64,000 nt of DNA. It comes from Uloborus plumipes (taxonomy: Eukaryota; Arthropoda; Arachnida; Araneae; Uloboridae). The notes beneath the pieces are model-generated. The model had not been told where the DNA came from and ran no database searches. It saw only the letters and a list, made by a program, of their open reading frames with translations. The stretch covers positions 1 to 64,000 of the forward strand of contig JAXGGA010003928.1 of assembly GCA_038373865.1 (NCBI GenBank), given 5' to 3'. Of the stretch, positions 1 through 11,534 are shown in pieces (the stretch's first letter is position 1; each line of letters begins with the position of its first letter). The translations under genes were made by a program, and so were the position numbers.

Positions 1-108
1 TTTTTCGAAAAAGTACTCACATTAAGAATAATTTTAGTAAAAAAAGCAAAAGAATCGACCGATTTTTCCGTCTTTTATAACCATTTGAAATTTTGGACCC
101 TAAACTTC

Positions 109-396
109 AGGCCAGGCTGCCTAGAGGTTGCGGCCACTTTTACATCGGCAGTCTTAGTGCACCACGTTCAGAAAAAAATTAGCTTCAATTTGATATATGA
201 GTCATGAGTGTACGCTATGAGTGCAGAAATACTACATTCATGTGACCTGTTTAGGCCAGGCTGCCTATAGGTTTCGGGCACTTTTACACAGGCGGACATA
301 GTGCATCACGTTCAGAAAAAAAATCAGCTTTAATTTGAAATATACGTCATGAGTGTACGCTATGAGTGTAGATAAACTGCGGTGGGATCTTAGACT
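109..396. repeat. Two-copy tandem repeat, period about 144 bp
   Basis: The word AGGCCAGGCTGCCTA occurs at 109 and 253. Each occurrence is followed by about 130 bases of similar sequence ending in GTACGCTATGAGTG. The second copy runs directly into the Tc1-like sequence at about 395, where both sides share TATGAGTG. That suggests the junction formed at a microhomology. Nothing coding was seen. Confidence 0.75.
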
Positions 397-540
397 ATGA
401 GTGCCACTCAACTGCAACGACGACTTTGCTCGGCTACTGGCACCCGTATTTCGACACAAACCCGTCGACCAATGGTGTGTGTCAGATTAAGTGCAAGTCA
501 CCGTCGTGCCCGCAGAGAGTGAGCAACGGAGCACATTAAT

Positions 541-1077
541 TTGGGAAGAAATGAGTGGTGCAATATCCTGTTCTCTGATGAGCGCCGCTTTTCCCTTCAT
601 TCTGTTAATAGGCGGGTTTTCATCTGGAGGGAACGTGGCACGAAAAATAATCCAGCATTTGTGAGCGAAAGTGTCAGATTTGGTGGTGGAGATGTGATGG
701 TATACGCCGGCATTTCCATTGATGGTCGAACCGACCTCCATATCTTCCGAAATGGAACTCTGGCTGGTCATCGATATAGGGATGAGATCCTCAGACCTAT
801 TGTCGTCCCTTACGCTGCAGGAATTGGAGATGACTTCATTTTAATGGACGACAATTGCAGGCCACATCGCGCTAACTTGGTGAGTAATTTTCTTTTTGAA
901 GAAGGAATTGTACGTATGGAGTGGCCAGCGTGTTCTCCGGATATGAACCCAATAGAGCATGTTTGGGACATCCTAGGAAGACGAATGGCTGAACGCCTAT
1001 CACCTCCAGAAACTCTCCAGGCACTCGAAAGAGCTCTTCAGGAGGAATGGGGCAGAATACCCCAGCTCCCTCATTAA
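541..1077 (+). pseudogene. Tc1-type transposase fragment (catalytic domain)
   Basis: The 178-residue open frame starts at the block NEWCNILFSDE, which holds the first catalytic Asp of the DDE fold. It keeps the second Asp in ILMDDN and the Glu in NPIEHVWDIL. The N-terminal paired-like helix-turn-helix region is absent. The frame shifts near 1060, so the C-terminus differs from that of the copy at 17397-18098. The family cuts and pastes DNA at TA sites in the nucleus; this copy cannot encode a working enzyme. Its codons for the catalytic residues are intact, so it is a relatively young relic. Confidence 0.85.
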
Positions 1078-1304
1078 TACCCTCATTGAGTCCATGCCTC
1101 AGAGGTGTTTAACACTGCTAGCTATCCGGGGAAACCATACCCCCTACTAAAAGTGGTCCTCTTCAAAGGAAACCCTTTTTTCATTTATTATTCTCATTTT
1201 CAGAAAATGTGTTTTTTTTTTTTTTCTCCTTTTTTCCCTTTGGTACCCAAAAGCTGAATAAAAAGCATTTTTTTTCTGCAAACTAATGTAATTTTTATCT
1301 CTTA

Positions 1305-2324
1305 TTAGCTTTATACCCGGCGTTGCCCGGGTGCGTATTAATACAACATAGCATTCAGAAAATAAAAAAAAATTGGAAGAATTCTATTCTTATTTGGGTA
1401 CATAAAAATTTGCATCAATCTGTCTCATAGGTAGTTAAAATCTGGAGAGTGGTTAAAATCTGGAAGAAAAACAGGATTCACGGAAAATTCACAAAAAAAA
1501 AATAGCATCAAGTAAAAGCGAAAAAGTATGAGGTTTTTAATCCACATTTTTGGATAATTCCTCTAATAGGAGGACTAAAATAAGCTCGCAAAAATTAGGA
1601 TTAAATATCCGTAATTTTATCAAGTTGTATGCTTAAAGGTCCATGTTGATTACAAATATAGGCCTAGAAAGGCTATTTTCTGATTTTAAAGGCCATTTTA
1701 TTATTGCAACATACCTCTTATTTGGTTGAATTCAGTCCACATGGTTGTACAAAAAGTTCTAGGTACAAACTCCCAAAAGAACTTAATTATCACGGAAAGT
1801 TCACAGAAAAATAGCACCAGCTAAAAGCGAAACATGTATAAGGCTTTTAATTCATGTTTTTGCATAATTCCTCTGATAGGAGGATAGGAAAAAAAATTCT
1901 GTATCATACATATTTTGTGCCAAATGAGAACATGAATTATAATTGTTTTTGACTTATTTCATGCTAAAATGAAATAGGTGAGCCTTGAAAGGAAAATTCA
2001 TTGTTTTAATTTTAATCTTTGTTGGAAAATGCTAATATTTGAATACCATAAATTTTATCAATTTGTAACCTAAAGGCTCATGTCGATTAAAAAATAGGCC
2101 TAATAATAGGCTAGATTCCTATAGAAGGGTTATTTTTTGACAAAAAACTTGAATTTGAGCTTTTTAGATTTTTTAAAATTTCAAGACCCCGCCTATGAGA
2201 ATTCTAGGGCATCAAGGAACCTCTGTGTCAAGTTTGATAAAAATCTGACGCAAACTGTGGATTTGTATAGAGAACAAGTATACAAACAAACATACAAGCA
2301 TTCACTCAGTTTTATTGATATAGA
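1305..2324 (-). mobile_element. Non-autonomous Helitron inserted in Tc1 copy 1
   Basis: On the minus strand the element begins with TCTATATC next to a host A. It ends with a GC-rich hairpin (CCCGGGCAACGCCGGG), about eight bases, then CTAA next to a host T. These are the Helitron rules: 5' TC, 3' hairpin plus CTRR, insertion between A and T, no target duplication. The Tc1 copy at 16790-18347 gives the empty site, and the host sequence joins exactly when 1305-2324 is removed. No Rep or helicase frame was seen, so it must be mobilised in trans. A fragment of the same family lies at about 27030-27231. Confidence 0.82.
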
Positions 2325-2502
2325 TAGCTTACTACGTGTAGTCGATAATATATCAATCAACCAAAATAGTCTTTAGGTGCAAAATCAACCCAAAATCTCA
2401 ATATCCTTTAATTGTTTTGAGCAGTGTATTAAGCAATAATGCTAAGATCAAATATTTTGAAGGGACTTTTGCTCATTCCACCCTCGCTGCATTCCGATGA
2501 GG

Positions 2503-4661
2503 CAGTGGCGTTGTTAGATTTTTGGAGGGGCCCCATATGACTAGGCTTAGCCTCCACCCCACTTTATTTTTCTTTTCGCAATCTAAATTTATTAGACTGC
2601 TGTAATGCCAGATCTTCAATTTTTTGGAGATGTATGGATCAATTTTTCAGTGGTGATAGCGAAAATGAAAAGGGGATGGAACTTCTTTTTCAGAATTGAA
2701 ATTAATTTTACACTACATTTGGTGATGTTAGGGGGTCGGGGCTTAATTTGGACATTTTCTGAAACTAAAGCTTTAAAAACGTAATTTTAAGCTATCTGTG
2801 TTCTGCAGTGACGTAAAAGGAATAGGGAGGATTCAAGGAGTCCCTCCGGAAATTTTTCCACACTGCAGTTTCGCTTTTGGTCATTTTTGATAAGTATAGA
2901 GAGCATAATGGGTTGTTATTTTTATTTTCTTTTTCTTTCATTTTTTTATGCCAACCGAATGACGTTTTATTACAAAAAAATAAATAAATAAAAATAATAA
3001 TGCTGATTTTGGGAGGGCCCTTATACACTGCAATGCAAAAGTTTAGACAAAATGCAAATATCTGCTTAAGAAGAAAACTACTCGGCGAAATGCTTTCAAA
3101 TTTCTACTGCAGGTAGACAATATGGTCTCAAATACGTGTCTGAAGTTTTTAAAAATATAACTGGAACCAAATTTTGGAAATTACAAAAGACATTTTTTTT
3201 GTTTCACTGATGCAAAAGTTTAGACAAAAGTCAGATTTTATGAAAATATCCCTTGAAATGCGATTGGTGCAGGGAAGGCGGGACTTTTTTCTTCACTTTT
3301 AAAGCGCAGAGATTGCTCAATGAATAATCAAACTCCCAAAATCTCTGTAGTTCTCGTTTAAAGAAGATGAGAAAGTTTGTAAACCGAAATTTAAAAATGA
3401 ACGCACTTTGTTAATTTTTAGTTCGTTAAATCGGTCCTAGTATGGTAGTACATTGTTTTTTACTTCGTGGAGAGCAAATTCAGGCATGTGTATCGATCAA
3501 AAAGGGAAAGAAAAAATATATTTCTTAAGAAACAAGGAATTGAAAAAACGGCTCGAACAAACGATTCGCTTCTTAATCATACAAAACTTCAACATGGTTC
3601 AAAAACAGCACGTGACAGCATAAGTAGATGAATAACTCAATCGGGATGCATAAAAAAACGGCTCGAACTGACGATTCGCTCCTTAATCATACAAAACTTC
3701 AACATGGTTCAAAATCAGCACGTGACAGCATAAGTAGATGAATAACTCAATCGGGATGCATAAAAAAAACAAAGAATTGTGAGTAAACCTTTTCGGACAC
3801 AGTGTCCCAAATAAGCCAGATTTTAATGGTCAAAGCAGCATAGCATATGCTCATCGGATCTTTTCTGAAGTCACGCTAATAGAATAATAATCCATCCAGG
3901 CGATCCAAATATTAACAATTTTCATCAGAGAAAGTAACATTCATTTTTTAGTCACGATGATGCATATGCTGCTTTTCCCATTAAAATCTGGCTTATTTGG
4001 GAAACTATTTCCGAAAAGGTTCAAGCACAATTCCTTTTTTAATTGTTCATCTTCTTATGCTGTCACGTGCTGATTTTGACTCAAGTTGAAGTTTTGTATG
4101 ATTAAGGGGCGAATCGTCAGTTCGAGACGTTTTTTCAATTCATTCATTCCTAAGAAATGTAATTTTCCTTGGCCTTTTTGATCGATACGCATGTCTGAAT
4201 GTGCTCTACAGGAAGTAAAAAACAATGTACTACAATACTAGGCCTGATTTAAAAGACGAAAAATTAACAAAGTACGTTCATTTTCAAATTTTGGTTTCCA
4301 AACTTTCTCATCTTCTTTACAGGAGAACTACAGAGATTTTGTGATTTAGATTATTCATTGAGCAATCTCTGCGCTTCAAAGTCGAAGAAAAAAGTCCCGC
4401 CTTCCCTGCACTAATCGCATTTCAAGGGATATTTGCATAAAATCTGACTTTTGCCTAATTTTTTGCAACAGTGAAAAAAAAATACCTTTTATTATTTCCA
4501 AAATTTGGTTCCAGTTATATTTTTAAAAACTCCAGACAAGTATTTGAAACCATATTGTCTACCTGCAGTAGAAATTTGAAAGTATTTCGCCGAGTAGTTT
4601 TATTTTTATTCATGTATTTGTATTTTGTTTAAACTTTTGCATCGCAGTGTATACGCCCTTG
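2503..4661. mobile_element. hAT-type MITE interrupted by a foldback element
   Basis: The left end begins CAGTGGCGTTG and the right end, reverse-complemented, begins CAAGGGCGTATA. They are flanked by CGATGAGG and CGATGAGA, an 8-bp duplication with one mismatch, which is the hAT signature. Without the insertion at 3026-4649 the element is about 535 bp and has no transposase. Termini of the CAGTGGCGTAG type are common in hAT MITEs. Confidence 0.7.
3026..4649. mobile_element. 1.6-kb foldback element with very long inverted arms, TA target
   Basis: The ends are CACTGCAATGCAAAAG and its near complement, followed by about 780 bases of imperfect inverted repeat on each side and a short central loop near 3850-3950. 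TA flanks both sides (possibly TATA). The left arm contains a private tandem duplication of about 108 bases (about 3545-3652 and 3653-3768), starting at AAAACGGCTCGAAC. The right arm has one copy. The arms contain short stretches that could be decayed Tc1-type coding sequence, but I could not establish a frame. TA-target long-TIR elements are typical of the Tc1/mariner superfamily. Confidence 0.8.
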
Positions 4662-5307
4662 CGATGAGACAAACTACGTAAGAAAAAGATTTTTTTTTAT
4701 TTTTATTTTATCAAGGAACTATCAGGTGTATTCCTATATATATTTTAGAACAACAACCCAGTGTCGAAAATATCTGTTTTACAAAAGTGGACCTTAATTT
4801 TCTTAATTTTTCTCCATTCCGTCTCTTACTTTCGCACCCGACCCGAGTGAAATTTTCAACACTTTAAGAGATTATACTTTTTAAAAATTAAGAATGTAAT
4901 ATATCTCTTTAATTAATTTTAGTTATGCTATCGTCCTCGCTTAATCGGGCAACGGCTAAACGAATACCCCGCTTATACGAATAAAACAGCCCAGAACATA
5001 TGCCATAGTCGTAATGTTAAAGCCCCCCTCTTAATCAAATACCCCGCTAAATAGAATAATATTTCTTGGAACCGACAGTATTCGTTTAAACGGGGCCGAC
5101 AGTACTTAAATAACTGAAAAAATTGCGTTATTCAACTCTAAATGGAAATATTTATTCAGAACAAAACGGATATTTACAAACTATCTTCCAGAGGCGGCTA
5201 GTGCACTAAAAACGCTGAGGTCAAAAGAAATGTTTGTGTATGTGGAGGGGGGGGGAGAAAAGGCAGCACATTTGAAGCTGCCTTTTTTTTTTTTTTTTTT
5301 TTAGATA

Positions 5308-5535
5308 CCGTAAAGTCGGGTTACTTGGACCCACAAGGAGGTTACTTGAGCCCACAGTAAAATGATAAAATCTGGGTTTGGTACTAGCATTAGAGACTGC
5401 AGAGTGCTTCTACCTAGAGGAGAAACGAGGAACTACGTGCAAGTCTTCAACTAATAAGTACCAAACCTAGATTTTATCATTTTACTGTAATGGGCTCTAG
5501 TAACCCCTTAGGGTCCAAGTAACCCGACTTTACGG
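5308..5535. mobile_element. 228-bp palindromic MITE, TA target
   Basis: Perfect terminal inverted repeats of about 20 bases begin CCGTAAAGTCGGGTTACTTG. TA lies on both sides. The two halves are largely complementary, with the middle (about 5390-5440) unpaired. It sits inside the interior of the 4926-5946 element. Superfamily Tc1/mariner-like by target site. Confidence 0.82.
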
Positions 5536-5544
5536 TATAAAAAT

Positions 5545-5755
5545 TGCTATTTATTTTCACTTTGGACCTCAGTTGTGTAGTCCCTTTTCAGACTGGATTC
5601 GAAGTCTGCCACATGTTGCACTCGGGTGTTCCACCCCCGGGACATCCACCGGACCTTGCTCCTTCGGGTGGTGGCACCCATGTACTGCACCTATAGCAAT
5701 TCGTCATTCGGAAAAATATAATTTGAATTCAAGATGTCAAAATTCAAAGTAATTT
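5545..5755. repeat. Dispersed repeat, pair with 19740-19985
   Basis: Both copies share TTTATTTTCA followed by a GACCTC block, a middle section rich in CCCGGGAC, and a final ATAATTTGAATTCAAG followed by TGTC. The family type is unknown and no terminal repeats are evident. Confidence 0.55.
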
Positions 5756-6087
5756 TTACTTTTTCTCCTTGCTTAAACGAATAATGTCGGTTCCAATAAA
5801 TATTATTCGATTAAGCGGAGGATTTGTTTAAGCGGGGATCTTTAACATTACGTCCATAGCATAGGGAAGATTCGGTTCCGTGATGTTTTATTCCTATAAG
5901 CGGGGTATTCCTTTAACCGTTACTCGATTAAGCGGGGTCGACAGTGTTATTATTTTTATGAAGAGTTTGTTGGATTATTACATAACTGATTAAATCACGC
6001 CTTCCCCCCCCCCAAAAAAAAAAAATACTGAATAGGGCCATTCCGCAAAAAAGCCGCCACCTTGTCCCGCACGTGACGCTCCTGTAG

Positions 6088-6906
6088 GGTCAGTAGGGGT
6101 AATTATGAACAAATTTTTACACTTTCGCACGCTAATTGCTCTCTGGAGCACCATGTCCTATTAAAAAATTAAGACACCCATCGGAAACAACTATTAACTC
6201 CTGTGCTACACTGCGCGACCGTTTTTTTTTTTTTTTTTTTTTTTTTGGCTGATGGAAGTTTTTTAAAAATCCTTGCTCTTAATTACCCCAATTGTTCATA
6301 ATCACACCATAGTACATGGGGTAAATATGAACATGCTTTTCCCCATGGCTTACCCTGGCTTTTCAGTGAATTCCTTGACTTCATCATAAAAATGATATAC
6401 CACAAAGGGATATCTGGCTTTCTTTCTAGATTTTCGTAGGATTTCTGGTCTTTTTAGAGAAATGTTCGAATGCTACTTCATGAAACTAATGTGATAGTCA
6501 TGACCTGGTTTTCCATCTTTGAATCGGACGTGCAACCCATTAGCCAAAGCAATTCTTGAATAAGGCTTTTCAACTCTTCCTTGTCACAAAGAAACCCCAT
6601 ATAAGCCCTAGCAATTAGATATTTTGCTGAAGTTAGCTCCACATCCGTTGGAATGTCCGTTGGACGACTTGCTCAAATCCTGTCAATTTTGACTTTACCT
6701 TTAACTCTGTTGTGCAAAACACCCATAGGGATGGCGTAGGTGCCCACTGACTCTCTGCAGGTCATGTTACCATTTTTAATATCAGTCGCAGCCCTCAAAA
6801 AGTCTTCACTGGTGTATTGAGAAGGTGGTTTCTTTTTCATATAAGTGCGAGGCATTTGGACGTTCAAACTTACAGACAATTTCATATAAACCATTACAAA
6901 ACGTCA
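6088..6906 (-). mobile_element. Pogo/Tigger-like transposon remnant
   Basis: The remnant contains a minus-strand transposase N-terminal region (described separately). It ends on the left near a TAGGGGTAATTATGAAC word that is repeated internally in both orientations (for example 6281-6300 and 6318-6333). The DDE catalytic region that should follow the DNA-binding domains is missing, so the copy is internally deleted. The LINE at 6907-8108 is inserted in its 5' region. Confidence 0.6.
6390..6855 (-). pseudogene. Pogo-type transposase N-terminus (psq helix-turn-helix)
   Basis: Translation from 6855 begins MPRTYMKKKPPSQYTSED and continues through a domain with the pattern of a Pipsqueak/pogo helix-turn-helix: a central MTCRES helix, then MGVLHNRVKGK in the recognition helix. 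After about 60 codons the frame breaks. In another frame FKDGKPGHDYHISFMK is readable near 6430-6530; this matches the CENP-B-like second DNA-binding domain of the family. The DDE domain is absent. It is a dead transposase relic with at least two frame disruptions. Confidence 0.7.
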
Positions 6907-8108
6907 AGCGCATCATCACGGGACTTAAACGCAGCCGTCCTTCAAAAATTGTTCCTTTCGAAGCAGATTTGCACTGTTCATTTTAGACGGCAGGCTTGTT
7001 TGGTTAAGTATTTTAATAAACTCTCCAGTTTTTACCAAAACCACAAAACTGCTAGTTATCTAAACAGCTGGACCTACAACCAGAGACTTAAGAAGTATAG
7101 TCCTTTTAGTAAAGTCAAATCTCAAAATTTAATAGCAGAAAATGTGGAACCATTTCATCTACATTGTAATCTAAACACTTTCGATAAACTTTCCGGTGTT
7201 AATTTTCACTGCGACCTCTCTACCACACTTAACAAGAAAGGTTGTTTGCCAGACTTCTTTGAACAACTAGCCTTGGAAATCATAAATAACATCCCCCTAA
7301 ACGATATCAAAATCTACACTGATGGCAGTAAAATAAATAATCATTCAGGTAGTGGAATCTAAATTGAAACCTCTCGTGTCAAATACTCTATAAAACAACG
7401 TAACCCAGACTTCTGTTCTATTTTTCGAAGCGAACTAATAGCAATCGACGTGGGGCTAGAAAGAGTTATGAGCGAGAATTGCTATGGTGACCTTTGGATA
7501 CTTACCGAGAGACGCAGTTCAATTCAACATCTCAAGAACTGGGTCTACATAGGAGATAAAACCAGTCTATCTATCTTGCATAAAGTAAAGCTCATATCCC
7601 TCCAACATGTAGTCCATTTCCAATGGATCCCGTCTCATGTAGATATCCACGGAAATGAATCGGCCGACACTCTAGCCAAGGAGAGATTAAACAATCCCAT
7701 CCCCTCTACTTCAGAGCTTACATCTTTTGAATAGTTTTCGAGGAAAAAGGCCCAAAATAAGGAGAAGTGGTTAATTCCCCCCTCCCATCACTGGTACAAA
7801 GGAAAAAAACCGGGACTCTCTTTATCTCTCTCATGCGACAGGCAGTCCAACACTTGCCTGTCCCGACTTGCCAGTGGTCACATAAAAGGCCTTAAATATT
7901 CTGAGGGCAGTAAGACTTATCCTCTTTGCCCTAAGTGCCACCATGACCAGGCTTTCCCTCAACATATCTTGGACTGTTTGGGTTTGAACGGGGAGGATAT
8001 CCATACTACTCCCCTTTTGGTATCGGATTTCATTAATGTCAACGGATTCGTTGATCTGGTCTGACTCCGTCGGACCAGACTGGAGATTAGAAACAACAAC
8101 AACAACAA
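6907..8108 (+). mobile_element. 5'-truncated non-LTR retrotransposon with (AAC)n tail
   Basis: Only the 3' third of a LINE is present, ending in AACAACAACAACAACAA at about 8092-8108. The words ACAAAACGTCAA at 6895-6906 and about 8105-8116 form the target-site duplication, so the limits are well set. 5' truncation with a target duplication and a simple-repeat tail is the normal product of target-primed reverse transcription. An RNase H domain places it with the I/Jockey/R1-like group rather than RTE or CR1. Confidence 0.85.
6912..8064 (+). pseudogene. LINE ORF2 C-terminus: RNase H and Cys/His tail
   Basis: The region codes for the part of the polyprotein after the reverse transcriptase. A thumb-like segment (RRQACLVKYFNKLSSF near 7000) precedes an RNase H domain. 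The RNase H domain has IYTDGSK at about 7321 (first catalytic Asp), FRSELIAID (second, Glu), and HGNESADTLAKE (fourth, Asp). The tail carries CPKCHHDQAFPQHILDC, a zinc-binding-type motif common at the end of arthropod LINE proteins. From about 6990 to 8064 a single frame is open except for TAA at 7360 and TAG at 7732; a frameshift lies near 6980. The stop at 8062-8064 looks like the native terminus. Recent but inactive. Confidence 0.87.
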
Positions 8109-8116
8109 AACGTCAA

Positions 8117-8442
8117 TGGCTCAGTTAAATGGTCAAAATAACTATTTGGAACATAAAATTGGACTTGTATTGTAAAAAAACTACTACCTAGAAAAATACG
8201 GGCTTATTATGTACACCTTCCTGTAGGTCGTTAAAAATAAGAGACAGCAAAACTCCAGTTGATTCCTGTAAAGACTTAATAACTGAAGCCAAATAGAATG
8301 AAAACAAAAACATACCAAAATTTTATCAGCCCAAACAGGATGGAAATTGAAGACTGTGAAAAACTGTTTAACAACTTTTGTGAGAAGGGTTAAGATAACT
8401 ACGGAAATGGCGGGTACAGTGATGCCACATCAGTGAAAAATC
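8117..8442. other. No feature recognised
   Basis: AT-rich sequence between the LINE target duplication and the next repeat. It is probably the continuing 5' flank or remnant of the pogo-like element, but I see no coding or terminal signal that proves it. Confidence 0.4.
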
Positions 8443-10279
8443 AGGTATGGACCCCACACTACTTCCTTTTACGTGTAAATTTCTTAGTAGTTGCCTTAAG
8501 TGTTAAAAAAGTGCTTGGAGTGAGCAAGGTAACAATTCAAATATTTACTCCCCTAATCTGCCACGAAACAATGCAAAAAATATTTTACAATGGTTAATTT
8601 TCTAAGTATTGGGGATTTTAATACCATTCAGTGAATTTTTCGCAAAATATCGCCAATAGCGCCAAGTTGAACCCGAATTCAAAAATATTTTTTTCGCCAA
8701 ATTTGTTGCTAACTTGGTGATATGTCGCCAAGTTGGCGTCAAACACTTGGCGACCAAAAGCTTGGCGACATATCGTCAAGTGGTCGCGCCAATTCATATC
8801 ACTTGAGTCTGCATTGAAATTAACGCTGATTTACCCCAAAAAAGGGGCAAAACACCCCCTTGGGAACATTCAAATGCAACCACAAGGGGAGGTGCACAAC
8901 TAGACCATCCTCAGAGCCTACATACCAAGCTAGAAGCTTCTACGGCATATAGTTTTTGAGTTATGCGACCCACATACATACATACACTGTTTAAAAAAAC
9001 CTGAATTTTCAGGAAGATTTTTACTGATTTTAACAGTAAATTTCCGTTTTCGTTTCAAAACAGAACTTTTCCTTGAAAAAACGGAACTATTCCGTGAATT
9101 ACCAAGTTGGAGAAACAAAAAACGGAATTTACCCGGTTTTGTGGTTGAAATATAACCGAACGAGTGAGTTAGATACAGTCTGAAGAGACTTGCGCGTGCG
9201 CAGAAACGACGGCAGCATAAATGATTCATAACTGAATCAAAGTGCGCAGCAAAAGTAACGCAAAGTCATCGAGAATTAATGTGCATGTTTACGCTTCTGT
9301 GAAAGCTGTATTATTCGCATTAGCATGGAAAAGAGGACATCTGGTGTCTCGTCGTTTGGATAGCTACTTTACAAAAAACATCACTGTCGAATGTTATTTA
9401 ATCGTGTTCCTCAGGACGTTATTATGTGTGCGCCATTTTGTTTCAATTTGAAAATGCTTCGTCGAAGAGCGTTGACTATTGTGATAGCATTCGAAGAAGA
9501 ATTGTTCCAGGATTCTGCATAGTTAATCAAATTGACTGGAAAAATAATTTGGATCTTTTCATGTGTTATTCGGTATCCAGCATTTTCTAGCTCAACATTT
9601 TTAAGAAGACTTCGTTTATGGCAATGGATAGAATCAAAATGGGCAACAAAAGGGCGTGTTAGTATATTTTAAAATTTACTCGCTCTATTGTTGCCTTTTT
9701 TGATCAACAAAAATTTAAAATTTTTATTTAAGAGGTAAGAATTTTTATTTTTGTTACTGCTATTTTTATTTTAATCTGAGTCCAGACTTAACAGTTAGTT
9801 ATTTCATGATGTAAACCAATTGTGCATTTTAGTAGTTGCATGTATAAACTTACTGGTGCTGAGGGTTAGTAAAATTTAGTGAAATGATTTTTGTAATTTT
9901 ATATCAAGATTTAAAAGCTTAGTTTCAAAACTTAGCTTTTTTACTTTATGACTTTACTTCGTTAATGTGACGAAATTAATGTTGTCAAAACTACGAAAAT
10001 GATTGTCAATTTGACGATACTAGGATAAAGAAATATTTCGCTACATTTGACGAAATTCATCCCCAAAAAATTACGAAATGTTCGCTCGGGGTATATTCTT
10101 GGAAGTGATTTCATCAAAAACAAAGAAAATTCGTTAATTTTGAGTGCATTTCTGAAAGTGTTGATCACTATGAACACCATAACGTAAATATATATGAAAA
10201 TAGAGGAAATCAGTAACAATACAGGATTTTTTTTTTAAGGAACCACGAATGTTTCAAATTCAGAAAGGAAAAAATCTAA

Positions 10280-11051
10280 TATGGGCCCCACACTACTTCC
10301 TTTTACGTGTAAATTTCTTAGTAGTTGCCTTAAGTGTCAAAAAAAGTGCTTGGAGTGAGCAAGGTAACAATTCAAATATTTACTCCCCTAATCTGCCACG
10401 AAACAATGTAAAAAATATTTAACAATAGTTCATTTTCTAAATATTGCTGATTTTAATATCATTCAGTGAATTTTTCGCAAAATATCGCCAATAGCGCCAA
10501 GTTGAACCCAAATTAAAAAAAAAAAAATTTTTTCGCCAAATTTGTCGCTAACTTGGCGATATGTCGCCAAGTTGGCGTCAAACACTTGGCGACCAAAAGC
10601 TTGGCGACATATCGCCAAGTGGTCGCGCCAAATCATATCACTTGAGTCTGCATTGAAATTAACACTGATTTACCCCAAAAAAGGGGTAAAACACCCCCTT
10701 GGGAACATTCAAATGCAACCACAAGGGGAGGTGCACAACTAGACCATATTCAGAGCCTACATACCAAGCTAGAAGTTTCTACGGTATATAGTTTTTGAGT
10801 TATGCGACCCACATACGCACACACGTACATACAGACGTCACGAGAAAACTCGTCGTAATTAACTCGGGGGTGGTTGAAAAAGATTTTTCGGCTGCTTATA
10901 TGTTGGTAGGTACATATGCACGTGCTGACAGGTCGAAAAAACTACTGAACATTCATTCGGGGGTGAGCAAAATCAAAATTTAGACTCAAATTTGAGTGAT
11001 TTTTTTTTCGCGATCACAATACTTCCTTTACTACGTAAAAGGAAGTAAAAA
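10280..11051 (+). mobile_element. Helentron-like repeat, copy B (full length, about 772 bp)
   Basis: It starts ATGGGCCCCACACTACTTCC and ends with the hairpin ACTTCCTTTACTACGTAAAAGGAAGT at 11022-11047, followed by AAAA. Internal TTGGCGACATATCGCCAAGT-type palindromes cluster at about 10545-10625. No protein is encoded. The layout (short 5' word repeated in a 3' terminal stem-loop, no flanking TIR or clear target duplication) resembles Helentron/HINE elements. This is an inference from structure alone. Confidence 0.65.
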
Positions 11052-11534
11052 GAACTTTCGGAAGAACTTAATTTTTATTCAAACATAAGAGAAAATATTT
11101 TTAAAATAATGCACCTTGTTAATACTTTTTAATTTTTTGAAGTTATGCGCTCAGAAATACTATGCATTGATCATTCCATCTTCAAAATATTTGAGTATTT
11201 TATGCGAGATTGATGTAATCTTTTCAAAAAAATTATGTTATTTTAATGAACTAAAATTTTTAATGAAAAAAAAAAAGCCAATTCTTGTATTGCTTTAGTA
11301 TTTTTTTTTTTAAAGGCAAGATGCTTAAAAGTTTGAAGTATATGAGCGGATATTTTCAAACTTTTTCTAAAAAACAAAATTCGTAAGAGTTTTAAGTTTA
11401 CATTTTTGCTCATCATTTTGTCTTATATATATATAATTTTCCGGTGAGCTAGTTTACGCTCCTTTTTTAATTGCTCTATTTTTCTGTTTCTCAGTTTCCC
11501 ATATTTTAATCACCCACATTTTTACATTATAGGC

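Larger units (their letters stand above)
395..2426 (+). mobile_element. Degenerate 5'-truncated Tc1-like transposon, copy 1
   Basis: The sequence aligns with the better copy at 16790-18347, starting inside the transposase gene and ending at the right terminal repeat (2399-2426). That repeat is the same 28-base end as in the other copy and is followed by TA. The 5' terminal repeat and the DNA-binding part are missing. About 36 bases near 460 are deleted relative to the other copy. A separate element (1305-2324) is inserted in its 3' untranslated region. Confidence 0.85.
4926..5946. mobile_element. TIR element with about 190-bp terminal inverted repeats
   Basis: The left arm (about 4926-5110) and right arm (about 5758-5946) are inverted copies rich in CCCCGCTTAATCG and ATACCCCGCTTATACG words. 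The interior carries a smaller palindromic MITE (5308-5535). The terminal word CACTGTCGACCCCGC recalls Tigger/pogo-derived MITEs of the Tc1/mariner superfamily. A solo arm of the same family lies at 44752-44925. No coding frame was recognised. Confidence 0.7.

Noticed and set aside
487..771. A 94-residue minus-strand frame, repeated at 17430-17723.
   Set aside because: It is the antisense shadow of the Tc1 transposase; conservation follows from the sense gene.
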